64,000 bases of DNA from Neptuniibacter halophilus (GCF_030295765.1 NZ_AP027292.1:3410001-3474000), one strand, 5' to 3'; counted from the first letter of the stretch, positions 17,522 to 26,001 are shown. Made by a program: numbers and translations. Notes: generated from the letters alone by a model not told the origin.

Positions 17522-18730
17522 GTGGAAAACGTCAATAGCGCAGTAGAGACGCTTATCCAGAGTTCGAATACTCTATTTATTCTGATGGGTGCCATCATGG
17601 TGTTTGCCATGCATGCCGGATTTGCTTTTCTGGAAGTGGGTACCGTAAGGCACAAAAACCAGGTTAATGCTCTGGTAAAAATTCTCACCGACTTTGGCTT
17701 TTCTGCCATGGCTTACTTCTTTGTCGGTTACTGGGTCGCTTATGGCGTGACCTTCTTCTCGCCCGCGGCTGAGCTGGCTGCAAGTAACGGATATGAGCTG
17801 GTTAAATTCTTCTTTCTGATGACATTTGCGGCTGCGATTCCGGCAATTGTTTCAGGCGGTATTGCGGAGCGCGCTAAGTTCTGGCCGTTTCTGGTCGCTT
17901 CATCGCTGGTGGTGGCGCTGGTCTACCCGTTCTTCGAAGGTATTATCTGGAACGGTAACTACGGTTTCCAGGCCTGGCTTGAAGAGAGTTTTGGTGCAGG
18001 TTTCCATGACTTTGCCGGCTCTGTTGTGGTGCATGGTGTAGGTGGCTGGCTGGCGTTGGTGGCCGTTATTATGCTGGGTATTCGTAACGGGCGATACAAA
18101 GGCGGCAAGCTGGTAGCGTTTCCACCGTCTAACATTCCTTTTCTGGCGCTCGGTGCATGGATCCTCTGCATAGGCTGGTTTGGTTTCAACGTGATGTCTG
18201 CGCAGACGATGGATGGTATTTCAGGTCTGGTTGCGGTGAATACACTGATGGCGATGGTCGGCGGTATTATCACCGCATTGATCTTTGGTAAAAATGACCC
18301 GGGCTTTATCCATAACGGCCCGCTGGCAGGCCTGGTTGCTGTCTGTGCGGGTTCTGATGTGATGCACCCGATGGGTTCGCTGGTTGTTGGTGCAGTGGCG
18401 GGTGCGATCTTCGTTATTCTGTTCACCATCCAGCAGAACAAGTGGAAGATCGATGATGTACTGGGCGTCTGGCCGTTACACGGTGTTTGTGGTGCCTGGG
18501 GCGGTATTGCGTGCGGTATTTTCGGCAGTGAGATGCTGGGTGGTCTGGGTGGTGTCAGCCTGACTTCACAGTTGATCGGTACTCTGGCGGGTATCGCTGT
18601 TGCGCTTATCGGCGGTGCCATCGTCTATGGTGGGGTCAAGGCTGTGTCAGGTTTACGTCTCTCTCAGGAAGAGGAGTACAACGGTGCTGACCTGTCCATC
18701 CACAAAATTGAAGCGACCTGCGATAACTGA
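17522..18730 (+). CDS. amtB: Ammonium transporter
   Basis: A 402-residue Amt/Mep/Rh-family channel with about 11 hydrophobic helices and no cleaved signal peptide. Family patterns include FAFLEVGTVRHKNQVNAL, FAAAIPAIVSGGIAER, the pore-histidine regions FAGSVVVHGVGGW and GVWPLHGVCGAWGG, and the C-terminal tail LSQEEEYNGADLSIHKIEA that contacts PII proteins. It conducts ammonium across the inner membrane under nitrogen limitation. GTG 17522 has AGGAG seven bases upstream; an in-frame ATG 21 codons earlier lies across the NtrC-like dyad. No glnK lies next to it, unlike the usual glnK-amtB pair. Confidence 0.95.
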   Translation: MENVNSAVETLIQSSNTLFILMGAIMVFAMHAGFAFLEVGTVRHKNQVNALVKILTDFGFSAMAYFFVGYWVAYGVTFFSPAAELAASNGYELVKFFFLMTFAAAIPAIVSGGIAERAKFWPFLVASSLVVALVYPFFEGIIWNGNYGFQAWLEESFGAGFHDFAGSVVVHGVGGWLALVAVIMLGIRNGRYKGGKLVAFPPSNIPFLALGAWILCIGWFGFNVMSAQTMDGISGLVAVNTLMAMVGGIITALIFGKNDPGFIHNGPLAGLVAVCAGSDVMHPMGSLVVGAVAGAIFVILFTIQQNKWKIDDVLGVWPLHGVCGAWGGIACGIFGSEMLGGLGGVSLTSQLIGTLAGIAVALIGGAIVYGGVKAVSGLRLSQEEEYNGADLSIHKIEATCDN

Positions 18731-18749
18731 GCGTTGCTTTTGATCTGAG

Positions 18750-18774
18750 AGCCGGGCTTTTGCCCGGCTTTTTT
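18750..18774 (+). terminator. amtB terminator
   Basis: GCCGGGC (18751-18757), loop TTTT, GCCCGGC (18762-18768), then a T-run. Confidence 0.92.
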
Positions 18775-18845
18775 ATTCTGCTCAGGATGGCAGCCTTCTA
18801 TAGGCTCTAGCTATCAGCTCTGTTGTGATAATTAAATTTAGTTAA

Positions 18846-18860
18846 TGATAACTATTATCG
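18846..18860. promoter_or_regulatory. Fur-box-like site upstream of DUF2061 gene
   Basis: TGATAACTATTATCG agrees with the 7-1-7 Fur consensus TGATAAT-N-ATTATCA at 12 of 14 defined positions. It lies 43 bp before the DUF2061 start, where it could cover a promoter. A further GATAAT occurs at 18827-18832. Confidence 0.5.
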
Positions 18861-18902
18861 ATAATGACTTAACTGAATGATTTGACGTATAGAGGGCAGG
18901 GC

Positions 18903-19268
18903 ATGAAGAAGACGCTGAATTTCGCTGCGATCCATTTCACAATCGCATTTACGCTGAGTTATCTGCTGACCGGAGACTTGCTGATCGGTAGTCTGATTGC
19001 GCTGCTGGAACCTGCTGTGAATACTCTGGCCTTCTATCTGCATGAGAGGATGTGGCTTAAGGCGGCTGTGGTAAATACACGAAACAAGACACTGAGCTTT
19101 GCTCTGTTGCACTTCAGTGTGGCCTGGGGTGTTGGCTTTGCCTTGTCGGGTGATCTGTTCGTAGGTGGTCTGCTGGCGATCATAGAGCCCTGCTGTAACA
19201 GTGTGGCTTATTACTTTTTTGAAAAGCGCTGGAGGGAAGGTGGCACCACCGCGTGGGTTGCTGCCTGA
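18903..19268 (+). CDS. DUF2061 tandem membrane protein
   Basis: A 121-residue protein made of two similar halves, each a DUF2061 unit of two membrane helices. Compare AIHFTIAFTLSYLLTGDLLIGSLIALLEPAVNTLAFY (residues about 8-44) with LLHFSVAWGVGFALSGDLFVGGLLAIIEPCCNSVAYY. The IEPxxNSxAYY / LEPxxNTLAFY signature occurs once per half. Function is unknown. ATG 18903 has an AGGGCAGGG Shine-Dalgarno region, whereas the longer frame begins with TTG. The Fur-like box upstream suggests iron-responsive expression. Confidence 0.85.
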   Translation: MKKTLNFAAIHFTIAFTLSYLLTGDLLIGSLIALLEPAVNTLAFYLHERMWLKAAVVNTRNKTLSFALLHFSVAWGVGFALSGDLFVGGLLAIIEPCCNSVAYYFFEKRWREGGTTAWVAA

Positions 19269-19318
19269 GGTATAGGGAGCACGCCTGATCGTGGCTGACA
19301 GGCGTGCTCTGTGCTGTA

Positions 19319-19804
19319 TCAGCGGAAAAGCTGGCCGAACCGCGGCAGTATTTCAGAGCGCAGTCGGCGTCCTTTATGCAGATAATGATCGGTATCTACT
19401 GCGCCGCTGGCCGTGCGTTTTAGCTTTCTCTCATATTGAGTCTTACCATCGTAACCCCAGTCGGTAGCGGGAATCTCGGTCAGTGCTGCGTAACTGATCG
19501 GATTTATATGGCCGAGTGTGGTTTCAAGTAAGCGGTGGAGTGCGGCTATTGCGTTGCGTTTCTCTTCTTCTGTATTACTGCCTGCGCTGATCCGTGCGTC
19601 AATAAATGCGCTCATGCCGGAGCTGGCTGTGATCTGTTCAGCGTTGATGCTCCAGTGTGATGAGCCTTGCGTGGTGATATGTACGGCCGTCAGTTTGGTT
19701 TCCTTGCCGAGAATCTCTCCCATGATGTGGGTAATGCCCCGGCTGAGGCGGGATTTCTGATCGGCTGAAATGTCTGCTGAAAGTTGAACTGAGATGTAAG
19801 GCAT
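19319..19804 (-). CDS. Tautomerase-family protein with C-terminal extension
   Basis: A 161-residue protein starting MPYISVQL, the hallmark Pro-1 (after Met removal) of the 4-oxalocrotonate tautomerase superfamily, where the N-terminal proline is the catalytic base. It contains two tautomerase-like halves (residues about 2-55 and 60-115), longer than the short 62-residue type. A C-terminal tail has the pattern DTDHYLHKGRRLRSE, also seen in unrelated small proteins. The substrate is unknown. It is divergent from the LysR gene, the usual arrangement for a regulator and its target. Confidence 0.78.
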   Translation of the reverse strand: MPYISVQLSADISADQKSRLSRGITHIMGEILGKETKLTAVHITTQGSSHWSINAEQITASSGMSAFIDARISAGSNTEEEKRNAIAALHRLLETTLGHINPISYAALTEIPATDWGYDGKTQYERKLKRTASGAVDTDHYLHKGRRLRSEILPRFGQLFR

Positions 19805-19884
19805 GATCCGGCTCCTCTGAATAAGTGCTTGTTGTCAGCTTAGCCTTGGTTTATCTTTTAAAATAACGATTAGTTTTTATTGAT

Positions 19885-19905
19885 TTGATCGTTAAATGCG
19901 ATCAA
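19885..19905. promoter_or_regulatory. Palindromic operator for the LysR/tautomerase pair
   Basis: TTGATCG (19885-19891) and CGATCAA (19899-19905) are perfect inverted arms separated by 7 bp. The site has a T-N11-A core and fits LysR-type binding. It lies 11 bp upstream of the LysR start codon, so binding there could repress the regulator's own gene. Confidence 0.55.
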
Positions 19906-19916
19906 AGGGGCGGAAG

Positions 19917-20777
19917 ATGGCACAGCCTAATCTCAGTAGTGATCTTTTACGGACCTATATTGCGGTGATCGAGCATGAGGGCTTTATCAGGGCGGCCGAG
20001 GTGTTGCATAAGACTCAGTCGACCGTGAGTCAGCAGATAAAGAAACTGGAATCTGAGGTGGGCGTTGATCTGTTTCGCAGTGCGGGTCGCAAGCGGGTGC
20101 TGACCGGGGAGGGTGAGATGCTGCTGGGTTACGCACGCAGAATGCTGGCGTTGCAGGATGATGCTATAGCCTCTTTGCAGGTCAGTGATGCATCCGGAGA
20201 GCTGCGGCTGGGTGTGTCTCAGGGAATGTCTGAGGGTATTTTGCCGGGCTTGCTGGCCAATTACAGCCGTTCTCATCCTGCTATCCGGTTCAACGTTGAA
20301 ACGGCTTACAGTCCCGATCTGAACGCCGGTTTCGAGCGGGGTGAGTATGATCTGGTGCTGACGTTGTCGATGTCGGAAAGTGATGGTCTGGGATGTTTAC
20401 TGGGGGCAGAGCCGCTGGCATGGATTGGCGCTGAGGGATGGCAATGGAGTGGGCATCGTGAAGTACCGCTGGCGATGTATAGCAGTCAGTGCCAGTTTCG
20501 GCGGGTGGCGATGCGGGCGCTTGAGAAAGCCGGTATACCGAGCCGGTTGATGTATACCACCAGTAGTTATCAGGGGCTGATGGCTGCCGTAAAAAGCGGG
20601 CTGGCCATTACAGCCCGGCCGCAGAGTGCGGCAACGGAAGGGACTGAATTTGTCGGTTCCAGGCTGGGGTTGCCTGAGCTGCCTAATGTTTACAGTTGGT
20701 TGCGTTATGCCCCCGGGCTGGCGGCAGGGCCGGAGCTTGAAGAGTTGTTCCGGTCATCGGCGCTGAAGGCGCATTAG
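19917..20777 (+). CDS. LysR-type transcriptional regulator
   Basis: A 286-residue LysR protein. The N-terminal winged helix-turn-helix (residues about 8-65) contains LRTYIAVIEHEGFIRAAEVL and STVSQQIKKLESEVG. A periplasmic-binding-like effector domain follows from about 90. The start at 19917 has AGGGGCGGAAG in front; an ATG seven codons upstream lies inside the palindrome. It probably controls the divergent tautomerase gene, and the effector is unknown. Confidence 0.9.
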   Translation: MAQPNLSSDLLRTYIAVIEHEGFIRAAEVLHKTQSTVSQQIKKLESEVGVDLFRSAGRKRVLTGEGEMLLGYARRMLALQDDAIASLQVSDASGELRLGVSQGMSEGILPGLLANYSRSHPAIRFNVETAYSPDLNAGFERGEYDLVLTLSMSESDGLGCLLGAEPLAWIGAEGWQWSGHREVPLAMYSSQCQFRRVAMRALEKAGIPSRLMYTTSSYQGLMAAVKSGLAITARPQSAATEGTEFVGSRLGLPELPNVYSWLRYAPGLAAGPELEELFRSSALKAH

Positions 20778-20781
20778 CTAC

Positions 20782-20809
20782 AAAAAAAGCCGCGTTAAGC
20801 GGCTTTTTT
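20782..20809. terminator. Bidirectional terminator between LysR gene and gltA
   Basis: AAAAAAGCCGC (20783-20793), loop GTTAA, GCGGCTTTTTT (20799-20809): an 11-bp stem with A and T tails on both sides, so it can serve the two convergent genes. Confidence 0.93.
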
Positions 20810-20825
20810 GCTGATAACCCGGAGG

Positions 20826-22103
20826 TTATTTCGGGTAGCTGCGCTGAGTAGGACCGGTGTATAGCTGACGCGGACGACCGATCTTGTTCGGGCTGCTGTG
20901 GAATTCATTCCAGTGAGAGATCCAGCCGATTGTACGGGACAGGGCGAAGATCACAGTGAACATGTTGGTCGGAATGCCGATCGCTTTCAGGATGATACCG
21001 GAGTAGAAGTCTACGTTCGGGTAGAGTTTACGCTCTACGAAGTATTCGTCTTCCAGTGCAATCTGTTCCAGGCGCTTGGCAATGCGCAGCAGAGGTTCGT
21101 CCTCTACGCCCAGTTCAGCCAGCACTTCGTCACAGGTTTTCTTCATAACTTTGGCGCGTGGGTCAAAGTTACGGTAAACACGGTGACCAAAGCCCATCAG
21201 GCGGAACGGATCTTCCGGATCTTTTGCTTTGGCAACAAACTCTTCGATGTTGGATTCGTCACCGATCTCTTCCAGCATGGTCAGTACGGCTTCGTTTGCA
21301 CCACCGTGGGCAGGTCCCCACAGGGCTGCGATACCGGAAGCGATACATGCGAACGGGTTGGCGCCTGAGGAGCCGGCCAGACGTACAGTAGAGGTGGAAG
21401 CGTTCTGTTCGTGGTCAGCGTGCAGGACAAAGATACGGTCCATGGCGCGTTCCAGTACCGGATTCACCTGGTACTCTTCACAAGGTGTGCCGAACATCAT
21501 CTGCAGGAAGTTACCCGCGTAGCTCAGGCCGTTGCGTGGGTACATGAACGGCTGGCCGCAGGAGTATTTGAAACACATGGCAGCGATGGTAGGCATCTTT
21601 GCGATCAGGCGGTATGCGCATACTTCACGGTGGTGGGCATCATTGATGTCCAGAGAGTCGTGATAGAACGCGGACAGGGCGCCGACCACACCACACATAA
21701 TAGCCATCGGGTGCGCATCGCGACGGAAGCCATTAAAGAAATGGCTGATCTGCTCATGCACCATGGTGTGGTTTTTAACAGTGTTTACGAAGGTTTCTTT
21801 TTGTTCCGGAGTTGGCAGTTCGCCGTTCAGCAGCAGGTAGCACACTTCCATGTAGTCTGATTTCTCTGCCAGCTCATCGATTGCGTAGCCGCCATGTAGC
21901 AGCACACCCTTGCCGCCGTCGATGAATGTAATACCTGAGTCGCAGGCTGCTGTGGAGACAAAGCCCGGATCGTATGTGAACAGGCCTTTGCCGGTCAGAG
22001 GGCGCACATCAATTACGTCTGGACCCATGGTGCCGGAATAAACTGGCAGCTCAATGGATTCATCCAGACCGTCGACCGTTAAACGTGCTTTCTTATCAGC
22101 CAT
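20826..22103 (-). CDS. gltA: Citrate synthase (type II, hexameric)
   Basis: A 425-residue enzyme that condenses oxaloacetate with acetyl-CoA at the TCA entry point. Catalytic regions visible are [31 protein letters not shown] and [13 protein letters not shown]. An N-terminal beta-rich extension ([12 protein letters not shown]) and the length mark the NADH-sensitive gram-negative type. ATG 22103 has AGGAG upstream; the frame runs 39 codons further but covers the promoter leader. It is transcribed away from sdhCDAB. Confidence 0.97.
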   Translation of the reverse strand: MADKKARLTVDGLDESIELPVYSGTMGPDVIDVRPLTGKGLFTYDPGFVSTAACDSGITFIDGGKGVLLHGGYAIDELAEKSDYMEVCYLLLNGELPTPEQKETFVNTVKNHTMVHEQISHFFNGFRRDAHPMAIMCGVVGALSAFYHDSLDINDAHHREVCAYRLIAKMPTIAAMCFKYSCGQPFMYPRNGLSYAGNFLQMMFGTPCEEYQVNPVLERAMDRIFVLHADHEQNASTSTVRLAGSSGANPFACIASGIAALWGPAHGGANEAVLTMLEEIGDESNIEEFVAKAKDPEDPFRLMGFGHRVYRNFDPRAKVMKKTCDEVLAELGVEDEPLLRIAKRLEQIALEDEYFVERKLYPNVDFYSGIILKAIGIPTNMFTVIFALSRTIGWISHWNEFHSSPNKIGRPRQLYTGPTQRSYPK

Positions 22104-22192
22104 TAAAAGGCTCCTATCATTATGTTTTAGTTCTGTATATGACTTTTTATAGTCAGATCTAAGAGTCTTGGCCCGATAAATTGGACCCACCC

Positions 22193-22220
22193 AATATAGA
22201 GACTGGGAAAAGTTTGTCAA
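22193..22220 (-). promoter_or_regulatory. gltA promoter
   Basis: On the minus strand a consensus -35 TTGACA (22215-22220) stands 16 bp from TATATT (22193-22198). The predicted leader to the gltA ATG is about 80 nt. Confidence 0.75.
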
Positions 22221-22281
22221 TCAGACTAAATGGGTTAATTACCGCATTGCAGCAATTAGAATTTTTTCTAACAGGATTGTA

Positions 22282-22303
22282 CAAATGACTGAATAATCAT
22301 TTG
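22282..22303. promoter_or_regulatory. Dyad operator candidate between gltA and sdhC
   Basis: CAAATGA (22282-22288) and TCATTTG (22297-22303) are perfect inverted arms with an 8-bp spacer. They are nested in a looser GTACAA/TTGTAC pair (22279-22310). The site lies upstream of both the gltA and sdhC promoter candidates. Confidence 0.45.
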
Positions 22304-22365
22304 GTTGTACGACTTTTGATATGCCGCGTAGTGCTAGACAAAAGGCGAACTGCGCTGTGTTTGCG

Positions 22366-22394
22366 TTGTATTGTAAAGGTTAAATGCTTATACT
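22366..22394 (+). promoter_or_regulatory. sdhCDAB promoter candidate
   Basis: TTGTAT (22366-22371), 17-bp spacer, TATACT (22389-22394). The leader would be about 136 nt and contains inverted repeats, for example GAAGTTCACCTCCC near 22403 against GGGGAAGTGAGCTT near 22443. Confidence 0.6.
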
Positions 22395-22536
22395 CTCGCC
22401 CCGAAGTTCACCTCCCGTGACTACCTATCTTAGTAGAAAGTCAGGGGAAGTGAGCTTGAGGAGCGAGGTACTTATCTTCAACACTTCCGAACAACTGAGC
22501 CCTGCAAAGGGGCCGAAAAAAGTGTGAACAAGAGCC

Positions 22537-22914
22537 GTGAATAAGAAAAGACCTGTAAACTTAGATCTTCGAACTATCAAGCAGCCGCTTCCGGCGATTA
22601 CATCCATTCTGCATCGTGCGACAGGTGTAGCACTCTTCTTTGGTGCTGTATTTGCGCTCTATGCTCTGGGTTTGTCCCTGGAGTCTGAAGCTGGCTTTAA
22701 TGCCGCTGTTGATATGTTTGAAAATGGCTTCTTTGCGAAGCTTATTGCGTGGGGATCTGTGTCAGCACTGCTGTATCATTTCTTCGCGGGTATCAAACAC
22801 CTGGTAATGGATTTTGGCCACTGCGAAGAACTCGAGAGTGGTCAGAAGGCAGCTAAAGTAACAGTCGCACTGGCTGTTGTTGCAGTCCTGATTTCGGGAG
22901 TATGGATATGGTAA
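22537..22914 (+). CDS. sdhC: Succinate dehydrogenase cytochrome b556 subunit
   Basis: A 125-residue membrane anchor with three hydrophobic helices. RPVNLDLRTIKQPLPAITSILHR matches the start of the SdhC family, and the Ser/Arg of SILHR belong to the quinone site. The heme ligand His is in LLYHFFAGIKH. The start codon is GTG with AAGAG only two bases away, which is unusually close. A stronger AAGGGG lies about 25 bases upstream, in front of a six-codon GTG-initiated frame that ends inside sdhC. Confidence 0.95.
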   Translation: MNKKRPVNLDLRTIKQPLPAITSILHRATGVALFFGAVFALYALGLSLESEAGFNAAVDMFENGFFAKLIAWGSVSALLYHFFAGIKHLVMDFGHCEELESGQKAAKVTVALAVVAVLISGVWIW

Positions 22915-23255
22915 CTAGTATCACTAGCTTTGGCCGTAGCGGCCTGTATGACTGGATGATTCAGCGTGTAACCGCTGTTATTCTGGCAGTCTACACAATC
23001 TTTATGATTGGTTATCTGGCGTTTGGCGCAGAACTGACCTACGAAATGTGGGCGGGTCTGTTCCAGGGAACCGCCATGCGTATCTTTACCCTGCTGGCAC
23101 TGCTTTCCTTTGCTGCACACGTCTGGATCGGTATGTGGTCTGTTTCTACTGACTATATCAAACCAACCGGTCTTCGTTTCGTGTTCCAGTCTGCTTGTGG
23201 TCTGCTGACGTTTATCTACGTTGTGTGGGGCATCCAGATTCTGTGGGGTATTTAA
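22908..23255 (+). CDS. sdhD: Succinate dehydrogenase membrane anchor subunit
   Basis: A 115-residue, three-helix membrane anchor. SFGRSGLYDWMIQRVTAVIL resembles the SdhD start, and AAHVWIGMWSVSTDYIKP holds the heme-ligand and quinone-site residues. ATG 22908 overlaps the end of sdhC by 7 bp and has GGGAG at a suitable distance; ATG 22902 is only one base from it. It forms the cytochrome b and quinone site together with SdhC. Confidence 0.94.
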   Translation: MVTSITSFGRSGLYDWMIQRVTAVILAVYTIFMIGYLAFGAELTYEMWAGLFQGTAMRIFTLLALLSFAAHVWIGMWSVSTDYIKPTGLRFVFQSACGLLTFIYVVWGIQILWGI

Positions 23256-23258
23256 TCT

Positions 23259-25031
23259 ATGTCTAAACTACGTACGCTTACTTTCGACGCAATTGTAGTC
23301 GGTGGCGGTGGTGCAGGCATGCGTGCTGCACTTCAGCTGGCACAGAGTGGTCTGAACACTGCCTGTGTAACTAAAGTATTCCCAACTCGTTCTCACACTG
23401 TATCTGCGCAGGGTGGTATTACCTGTGCGATTGCGAGTGCTGATCCGAATGATGACTGGCGCTGGCACATGTACGATACCGTTAAAGGTTCCGACTATAT
23501 CGGTGACCAGGACGCTATCGAATACATGTGTTCTGTAGGCCCTCAGGCGGTATTTGAACTGGACCATATGGGTCTGCCGTTCTCCCGTACTGAAACAGGC
23601 CGTATCTATCAGCGTCCTTTCGGTGGTCAGTCGAAGAATTTTGGTGAAGGTGGTCAGGCTGCACGTACGTGTGCTGCTGCTGACCGTACCGGTCACGCGC
23701 TGCTGCATGCTCTGTATCAGGGCAACATGAAAGCGGGTACTACCTTCCTTAACGAGTGGTACGCTGTAGATCTGGTTAAGAACGATGATGGCGCAGTTGT
23801 AGGCTGTATTGCTATCTGCATCGAAACCGGTGAGACCGTATACATCAAAGCGAAAGCGACGGTTCTGGCAACCGGTGGTGCGGGTCGTATCTACTCTTCT
23901 ACTACCAACGCTCTGATCAATACCGGTGACGGTATGGGTATGTCTCTGCGTGCAGGTGTTCCTGCGCAGGATATGGAGATGTGGCAGTTCCACCCAACCG
24001 GTATCGCCGGTGCGGGTGTTCTGGTAACAGAAGGTTGTCGTGGTGAAGGTGGTTACCTGATCAACAAAGACGGCGAGCGCTTCATGGAGCGTTACGCGCC
24101 GAACGCTAAAGATCTGGCGGGTCGTGACGTTGTTGCGCGCTCCATGATTCTGGAAATTCTGGAAGGTCGTGGTTGTGGTGAAGACGGTGATCACGTTTAC
24201 CTGAAGATGGATCACCTCGGTGAAGAGGTTCTGCATTCTCGTCTGCCGGGTATCTGTGAACTGTCCAAGACCTTTGCGGCGACTGATCCGGTTGTTAAAC
24301 CGATTCCGGTTGTTCCGACCTGTCACTACATGATGGGTGGTATTGCGACCAATATCGGCGGTCAGGCAATCGCTCCGGATGCAGATGGCAACGATAACAT
24401 CGTTGATGGTCTGTACGCTTGTGGTGAAGTGGCCTGTGTATCGGTACACGGTGCTAACCGTCTGGGCGGTAACTCTCTGCTTGACCTGGTGGTATTTGGT
24501 CGTGCGGCAGGTATGCAGATCGAACAGCAGATGCGTGAAGGTTACGAAGTTAAAGACGCAACCGAAGCTAACATCGAACAGGCTATGACGCGTCTGAATC
24601 GTCTGAATACATCTACCGGTGGTGAAAGTGTTGCTGAAGTTCGTAAAGAACTGCAGAGCACCATGCAGCTGTACTTCGGTGTATTCCGTGATGGCGAAAG
24701 CATGCAGAAAGGTCTGGAGCTGCTGAAAGGTATTCGTGCCAAAGTTGAAAACCTGCATCTGGAAGACAAGAGCCAGGCATTCAATACTGCGCGTATTGAA
24801 GCGCTGGAGCTTGAAAACCTGATGGAAGTTGCTGAAGCAACTGCGATTGCTGCGGAAGTACGTAAAGAATCTCGTGGTGCGCATGCACGTAACGACTTTA
24901 CTGAGCGTGATGACGAGAACTGGCTGTGCCACTCTGTCTTCTTCCCGGGTGAAAAACGTATTGGTAAGCGTGCGGTTAACTTCGCGCCTAAAACCATGGA
25001 ACCGTTCCCACCTAAAGTTCGTAGCTACTAA
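23259..25031 (+). CDS. sdhA: Succinate dehydrogenase flavoprotein subunit
   Basis: A 590-residue subunit that oxidises succinate to fumarate. The FAD-binding Rossmann segment is [14 protein letters not shown], covalent flavin attachment is at His46 in [11 protein letters not shown], and the active-site region is [21 protein letters not shown] with [13 protein letters not shown]. The C-terminus ends in FPPKVRSY. The gene starts 3 bp after sdhD. Codon choice is strongly biased, as expected for high expression, which also leaves long false ORFs on the other strand. Confidence 0.98.
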   Translation: MSKLRTLTFDAIVVGGGGAGMRAALQLAQSGLNTACVTKVFPTRSHTVSAQGGITCAIASADPNDDWRWHMYDTVKGSDYIGDQDAIEYMCSVGPQAVFELDHMGLPFSRTETGRIYQRPFGGQSKNFGEGGQAARTCAAADRTGHALLHALYQGNMKAGTTFLNEWYAVDLVKNDDGAVVGCIAICIETGETVYIKAKATVLATGGAGRIYSSTTNALINTGDGMGMSLRAGVPAQDMEMWQFHPTGIAGAGVLVTEGCRGEGGYLINKDGERFMERYAPNAKDLAGRDVVARSMILEILEGRGCGEDGDHVYLKMDHLGEEVLHSRLPGICELSKTFAATDPVVKPIPVVPTCHYMMGGIATNIGGQAIAPDADGNDNIVDGLYACGEVACVSVHGANRLGGNSLLDLVVFGRAAGMQIEQQMREGYEVKDATEANIEQAMTRLNRLNTSTGGESVAEVRKELQSTMQLYFGVFRDGESMQKGLELLKGIRAKVENLHLEDKSQAFNTARIEALELENLMEVAEATAIAAEVRKESRGAHARNDFTERDDENWLCHSVFFPGEKRIGKRAVNFAPKTMEPFPPKVRSY

Positions 25032-25048
25032 TTTAAGGAGCTTCTATC

Positions 25049-25753
25049 ATGTTGGTTAGTGTATATCGCTACAATCCTGAAACTGACGATGCTCCTTACA
25101 TGCAGGATATCCATATCGATATTCCTGGTGGTAAGGACATCATGGTGCTGGATCTGCTGCAGCTTCTGAAGGACAAAGATCCGTCTATGGCGTATCGTCG
25201 TTCCTGTCGTGAGGGTGTCTGTGGTTCTGACGGTATGAACATGAACGGCCTGAATGGTCTGGCGTGTATCACTCCGTTGTCTGCTGTTGTTAAAGATGAC
25301 AAGCTGGTTCTGCGTCCACTGCCTGGTCTGCCGGTTATCCGCGACCTGGTGGTTGATATGACTCAGTTCTACAAGGCTTATGAGAAGATCAAACCGTTCC
25401 TGATTAACGACACGCCGCCACCGGCAATCGAGCGTCTGCAGTCACCTGAAGATCGTGCTGAGCTGGATGGCCTGTACGAGTGTATTCTCTGTGCATGCTG
25501 TTCTACTTCTTGCCCGTCTTTCTGGTGGAATCCGGACAAGTTCATCGGACCATCTGGTCTGCTGCAGGCATACCGCTTCCTGGCGGACAGCCGTGACACC
25601 GCTACCCGCGAGCGTCTGGCTGATCTGGATGACCCGTTCAGTGTCTTCCGTTGCCACGGCATCATGAACTGCGTCAACGTTTGCCCTAAAGGTCTTAACC
25701 CGACCAAGGCAATCGGCAAAATTCGCAACATGCTGTTGTCTCAAGCGACCTGA
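25049..25753 (+). CDS. sdhB: Succinate dehydrogenase iron-sulfur subunit
   Basis: A 234-residue electron-transfer subunit. The [2Fe-2S] ligands are in SCREGVCGSDGMNMNG and the following LAC. The [4Fe-4S] cluster uses CILCACCSTSC; the [3Fe-4S] cluster uses CHGIMNCVNVCPKGLNP. It passes electrons from FAD to quinone. It has an AAGGAG Shine-Dalgarno 17 bp after sdhA and is followed by a strong terminator. Confidence 0.98.
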   Translation: MLVSVYRYNPETDDAPYMQDIHIDIPGGKDIMVLDLLQLLKDKDPSMAYRRSCREGVCGSDGMNMNGLNGLACITPLSAVVKDDKLVLRPLPGLPVIRDLVVDMTQFYKAYEKIKPFLINDTPPPAIERLQSPEDRAELDGLYECILCACCSTSCPSFWWNPDKFIGPSGLLQAYRFLADSRDTATRERLADLDDPFSVFRCHGIMNCVNVCPKGLNPTKAIGKIRNMLLSQAT

Positions 25754-25761
25754 TGAAATGC

Positions 25762-25793
25762 AAAAAGCGGTGCCTCTGGCGCCGCTTTTTTTT
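25762..25793 (+). terminator. Terminator after sdhB
   Basis: AAAAAGCGGTGCC and GGCGCCGCTTTTT form a long stem followed by eight T residues. It separates sdhCDAB from the suc genes, though read-through into sucA is possible. Confidence 0.9.
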
Positions 25794-25818
25794 GTCCGTA
25801 AGAAAAAAATAGTATTTT

Positions 25819-25833
25819 TGTAAAAAAATTACG
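25819..25833. promoter_or_regulatory. HexR-like dyad upstream of sucA
   Basis: TGTAAAAAAATTACG has inverted GTAA/TTAC arms and resembles the remembered HexR consensus (TGTAAT, three A/T, ATTACA) with mismatches. It is also compatible with a chance AT-rich dyad. Confidence 0.25.
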
Positions 25834-25852
25834 GTATTCGCATAAAGACTTA

Positions 25853-25881
25853 TTAAAGCTTGCGAATAAAAGCTTTAAGAT
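25853..25881 (+). promoter_or_regulatory. sucA promoter candidate with embedded operator
   Basis: A perfect dyad TTAAAGCTT (25853-25861) / AAGCTTTAA (25870-25878) with an 8-bp spacer spans a possible -35 TTAAAG (25853-25858) and -10 TAAGAT (25876-25881) that are 17 bp apart. A third TTAAAGCT occurs at 25898-25905. An overlapping ATTCGC/GCGAAT pair lies at 25836-25867. Confidence 0.5.
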
Positions 25882-26001
25882 AGCACTCCCGAGACAGTTA
25901 AAGCTGTTTTGATCGGGTAATGAAGGTAACTCAAAGAGGGGCGATGCTGGCCGGAGATCCCGGCAGAATCGACTAAGCTCCCAGAGCCAGGGTGATCAAG
26001 A

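Noticed and set aside
17322..17546. ORF over the amtB control region
   Set aside because: It overlaps the NtrC-like sites and the amtB start and has no recognisable protein features.
23268..24932. Long 554-residue open frame on the strand opposite sdhA
   Set aside because: It is a shadow of the strongly biased codon use of sdhA; the protein is low-complexity and rich in T, R and F, with no domain or Shine-Dalgarno. The same applies to the opposite-strand frames over sucA (27223-28380), sucB (28826-29944), lpd (30124-31689), sucC (31676-32575) and sucD (32872-33846).
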